From the NCBI GenBank assembly GCA_052387115.1, contig JBQTJM010000316.1:1-9695 (forward strand): a DNA stretch of 9,695 nt. The letters run 5' to 3'. A program made the translations under genes and the position numbers. The DNA is from JACCXJ01 sp052387115 (GTDB lineage Bacteria > Pseudomonadota > Gammaproteobacteria > JACCXJ01). Below the pieces are notes generated by a model. The model made no database searches. It was not told where the DNA came from and saw only the letters and a list, made by a program, of their open reading frames with translations. Positions 7,439 to 9,695 of this stretch are shown piece after piece (position 1 is the stretch's first letter; every line of letters begins with the position of its first letter).

Positions 7439-7467
7439 AAGATACTCCTGGGCTCGTGAGCCGTCAA
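7439..7467 (-). promoter_or_regulatory. Predicted sigma-70 promoter of katG
   Basis: On the - strand, TTGACG (7467-7462, 5 of 6 consensus bases) and TATCTT (7444-7439, 4 of 6) are separated by exactly 17 bases. Transcription would start near 7432 and give an untranslated leader of about 65 bases before the katG GTG. An OxyR or other peroxide-responsive site was not recognised. The promoter lies within the 160-base parE-katG gap, so katG can be expressed independently of parE. Confidence 0.55.
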
Positions 7468-7526
7468 GCATGGCGGTCGTCGGTTGTTCCTGCCGTTCAT
7501 CGGGCTAACCGCTCGTCCCGAGACGG

Positions 7527-9419
7527 CTACTCCGCCACCGCGAGGTCCCCCTTGGTCTCCAGCCAGAGACGGCGCTCGGGGGCCTTCTTCTTCGCGAGCA
7601 GCATCTCCAGGACGCCGTCGGTCTCGTCGCCCGAGGCGAGGGTGAGCTGCAGGAGGCGGCGGGTCTCGGGGGCCATGGTGGTCTCGCGGAGCTGCAGCGG
7701 GTTCATCTCGCCCAGGCCCTTGAAGCGCTGCACGTTAGGCCGGGCCTTGCGCTTCTCGGCGGCGATGCGATCCAATAGCCCCTGCTTCTCCTCTTCGTCC
7801 AGGGCGTAGAAGACCTCGTGGCCGACATCGATGCGATAGAGCGGCGGCATCGCGACGTGCACATGCCCGGCCTCGACCACCGGCCGGAAATGGCGCACGA
7901 ACAGGGCACAGAGCAAGGTCGCGATGTGGCGGCCGTCGGAATCGGCGTCGGCGAGGATGCAGATCTTGCCGTAGCGCAGGCCTTCGAGCCGCTCTGAGCC
8001 GGGGTCCACCCCGATCGCGACGGCGATGTCGTGGACCTCTTTGGAGCCCAGGACCTCCCCGGGCTCGACCTCCCAGGTATTCAGGATCTTGCCGCGCAGG
8101 GGCATGACGGCCTGGAACTCCCGATCGCGCGCCTGCTTGGCGGAACCGCCGGCCGAATCGCCCTCGACTAGGAATAGCTCGGAGAGGGCCGGTCCCTCCG
8201 CCGTGCAGTCGGCGAGCTTGCCGGGCAACGCCGGGCCACCGGTGATCTTCTTGCGCACCACCTTCTTGTCGGCGCGCAGCCGGTTCTGGGCGCGCATGAT
8301 CGCGAGCTCGGCGATGCGCTCCCCGGTCTCGACATGCTGGTGGAGCCAGAGCGAGAGGGCATCGCACACCACCCCGGAGACGAAGGCCGCGCAGGCCCGC
8401 GAGCTCAACCGCTCCTTGGTCTGGCCGGCGAACTGGGGGTCCTCGAGCTTGACCGAGACGATGTAGGCGCAGCGCTCGTAGACATCCTCGGGCGCGAGCT
8501 TGACCCCGCGCGGGAGCAGATCGCGAAACTCACAGAATTCCCGGACGGCGTCCGTAAGCCCCTGGCGCAGGCCGTTGACGTGCGTGCCGCCCTGCGGGGT
8601 GGGCACCAAGTTGACATAGCTCTCGGTGATGGTCTCGCCGTCCTCGACGAGCCAGGCGAAGGCCCAGTCCACCGCCTCATGCGGGCCCTCCAAGCTCCCC
8701 GTGAAAGGCTCGCGGGGGGCGCGCTCCAGGCCGGCGAGGGCCTCGCAGAGATACCCCGCTAGGCCGTCTTCATAACGCCATTCCATCTCTTCGCGGCTGT
8801 CTTCGTCATAGAGGCGCACGGAGAGACCGGGGCACAGGACCGCCTTGGCCCGGAGCACGTGTTTCAGTTTCGGAATCGCGATCTGTGGCGCATCGAAGTA
8901 GCGCGGGTCGGGCCAGAAGCGCAGCGTGGTCCCGGTGCTGTGTTTGGCGACCGGGCCCACGGCCTGTAACTCCGTCTTCTTCTCCCCGCCCTCGAAGCCC
9001 ATGTGGTACTCCCGGCCCCCGCGGCGCACCCACACCTCGAGGCGCTTCGAGAGCGCGTTCACCACCGACACCCCGACGCCGTGCAGCCCGCCCGAGAAGC
9101 GATAGGTCTTTCCGGTGGTGAACTTCCCGCCGGCGTGTAGGCGCGTCAGGATCACCTCGACACCAGTGACCTTCTCCCCGGGATGGACATCGACCGGCAT
9201 CCCCCTGCCGTCGTCGGTGACGGTGACGGAGGCGTCACTATGGAGAATGACCTCGATGCGCTTGGCATGGCCCACGATGGCTTCGTCCACGCTGTTGTCC
9301 ACGACCTCCTGGATCAGGTGGTTGGGGCGGGTCGTGTCGGTGAACATGCCCGGCCGCTTGCGGACCGGATCGAGGCCTGAGAGGACCTCGATGTCGGAGG
9401 CGTCGTAGCGCGGGTTCAC
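7527..9419 (-). CDS. parE: DNA topoisomerase IV subunit B (ParE)
   Basis: ParE is the ATPase subunit of topoisomerase IV, which with ParC separates interlinked daughter chromosomes. The product is 630 residues, as in E. coli, and resembles that protein along its whole length as far as I can recall it. The GHKL ATPase domain shows EVVDNSVDE (38-46), DDGRGMPVD (69-77) and GGLHGVG (110-116). The transducer domain carries QTKERLSS with Lys335. The TOPRIM domain has EGDSAGGSA (419-427, catalytic Glu419) and DADSDG (491-496), and PNVQRFKGLGEMNPLQL marks the C-terminal part. GyrB is excluded by the length, since there is no insertion, and by the closer ParE match. Residues equivalent to E. coli quinolone-resistance positions (Asp421, Leu446, Ser459, Glu461) look wild type. 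The start is GTG: an in-frame TGA lies at 9467-9465 and no ATG occurs between. parC is not in view. Confidence 0.97.
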   Translation of the reverse strand: MNPRYDASDIEVLSGLDPVRKRPGMFTDTTRPNHLIQEVVDNSVDEAIVGHAKRIEVILHSDASVTVTDDGRGMPVDVHPGEKVTGVEVILTRLHAGGKFTTGKTYRFSGGLHGVGVSVVNALSKRLEVWVRRGGREYHMGFEGGEKKTELQAVGPVAKHSTGTTLRFWPDPRYFDAPQIAIPKLKHVLRAKAVLCPGLSVRLYDEDSREEMEWRYEDGLAGYLCEALAGLERAPREPFTGSLEGPHEAVDWAFAWLVEDGETITESYVNLVPTPQGGTHVNGLRQGLTDAVREFCEFRDLLPRGVKLAPEDVYERCAYIVSVKLEDPQFAGQTKERLSSRACAAFVSGVVCDALSLWLHQHVETGERIAELAIMRAQNRLRADKKVVRKKITGGPALPGKLADCTAEGPALSELFLVEGDSAGGSAKQARDREFQAVMPLRGKILNTWEVEPGEVLGSKEVHDIAVAIGVDPGSERLEGLRYGKICILADADSDGRHIATLLCALFVRHFRPVVEAGHVHVAMPPLYRIDVGHEVFYALDEEEKQGLLDRIAAEKRKARPNVQRFKGLGEMNPLQLRETTMAPETRRLLQLTLASGDETDGVLEMLLAKKKAPERRLWLETKGDLAVAE

Positions 9420-9427
9420 GCGGATAC

Positions 9428-9460
9428 GGGTCGCTGGACCCCGAGCATCCGTGTGCGGAT
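9428..9460 (-). promoter_or_regulatory. Two small hairpins in the parE leader
   Basis: Two 5-base-pair perfect stems with 4-base loops lie in the 46 bases before parE: ATCCG with CGGAT (9447-9460) and GGGTC with GACCC (9428-9441). The second occupies the place where a ribosome binding site should be, and no purine-rich Shine-Dalgarno sequence is visible before the GTG. They may affect translation or simply be chance structure in GC-rich DNA. Confidence 0.35.
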
Positions 9461-9464
9461 AAAG

Positions 9465-9571
9465 TCAGTCGAGATCCGCGAGGAGGGCATCGCGGATTTC
9501 GGGTGGGATGGATTCGAGCGCATAGCGATAGCACCGTGGTCGACGCCTGCGCGAAGACTGGAGCCCTCCCT
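9465..9571 (-). pseudogene. 3' remnant of an unidentified gene upstream of parE
   Basis: The - strand frame ending at the TGA at 9467-9465 reads as protein-like sequence at its end, including LESIPPEIRDALLADLD, preceded by an Arg-rich stretch. The other two - strand frames here look like noise. I do not recognise the family. About 35 codons remain before the frame meets the apparent end of an IS630-like element at about 9572. I infer that insertion cut off the 5' part of the gene, but this could also be a short chance frame. Confidence 0.35.
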
Positions 9572-9695
9572 TAGTACTCCATTTCGTAAGTATAGTCACG
9601 TATCCATTGGACTCATGCCGCCTTCTGATAGATGTCAGACGGTTGGATCTTGGCGAGCATCGCTGCCAAGTCGCGGCGTGTGAATTTCCACTCGA
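9572..9695 (-). mobile_element. End of an IS630-like insertion sequence, partial
   Basis: The window edge appears to lie in an insertion sequence whose transposase runs on the - strand. The transposase tail ends at 9613. The roughly 40 bases beyond it (9572-9612) are AT-richer than the surroundings and end at a TA dinucleotide, as expected of IS630-type elements, which insert at TA. The outermost bases read TAGTACTCCATTTCG. The other end, the target duplication and the catalytic residues are outside the window, so the family and exact boundary are inferred. Confidence 0.4.
9613..9695 (-). CDS. C-terminal 26 residues of a putative IS630-type transposase
   Basis: The frame enters from the window edge and ends with TGA at 9615-9613. 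The tail begins EWKFTRRDLAAMLAKI and ends DIYQKAA. A W-x-F-T-R-x-D-L stretch near the C-terminus is, as I recall, typical of IS630-family (DDE) transposases. Only 26 residues are visible, without any catalytic Asp or Glu, so the identification rests on this one pattern and could be wrong. Confidence 0.45.
   Translation of the reverse strand, partial: EWKFTRRDLAAMLAKIQPSDIYQKAA

Noticed and set aside
9453..9683. + strand frame of 76 codons at the right edge
   Set aside because: It crosses the apparent IS junction and lies antisense to the better-supported - strand frames.

Overview
This window looks like chromosomal DNA of a high-GC proteobacterium, most likely a gammaproteobacterium. The support is an E. 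coli-like ParE (630 aa), a type I glutamine synthetase of 470 aa with the adenylylation tyrosine, a lipoprotein-type GspD like Xanthomonas XpsD, and third codon positions dominated by G and C. The species cannot be named from the sequence alone.

Layout on the + strand. Positions 1-434 hold no gene I can defend, but contain the first copy of a double-hairpin repeat (165-254). gspD, the outer-membrane secretin of type II secretion, starts at 435 behind a good ribosome binding site and ends at 2627. The frame is open far upstream, so a naive call from position 87 adds 116 false residues. A 376-base gap follows, with a second copy of the repeat in the same orientation (2691-2792). Next comes glnA (3004-4416), whose end overlaps a 17-base tandem repeat that places TGA, TAA and TAG in the three frames. 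A strong Rho-independent terminator (4471-4500) closes glnA. A 152-residue protein of unknown family follows at 4549-5007.

Layout on the - strand. katG (catalase-peroxidase, 7366 down to 5153) converges on the unknown gene, with a hairpin between them. Upstream of katG, the 160-base gap to parE contains a convincing sigma-70-type promoter and a strong ribosome binding site before a GTG start. parE (topoisomerase IV subunit B, 9419 down to 7527) also starts with GTG but has no visible ribosome binding site and a leader with two small hairpins. Beyond it lies the 3' tail of another - strand reading frame. This tail seems to be cut by the end of an IS630-like element that runs off the window edge.

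The genes do not form one pathway: protein secretion, nitrogen assimilation, peroxide defence and chromosome decatenation sit side by side. I see no phage, defence or CRISPR system. The main genes are ordinary housekeeping genes. The points worth a second look are the repeats, the three-frame stop cassette, the unknown 152-residue protein and the IS junction upstream of parE.
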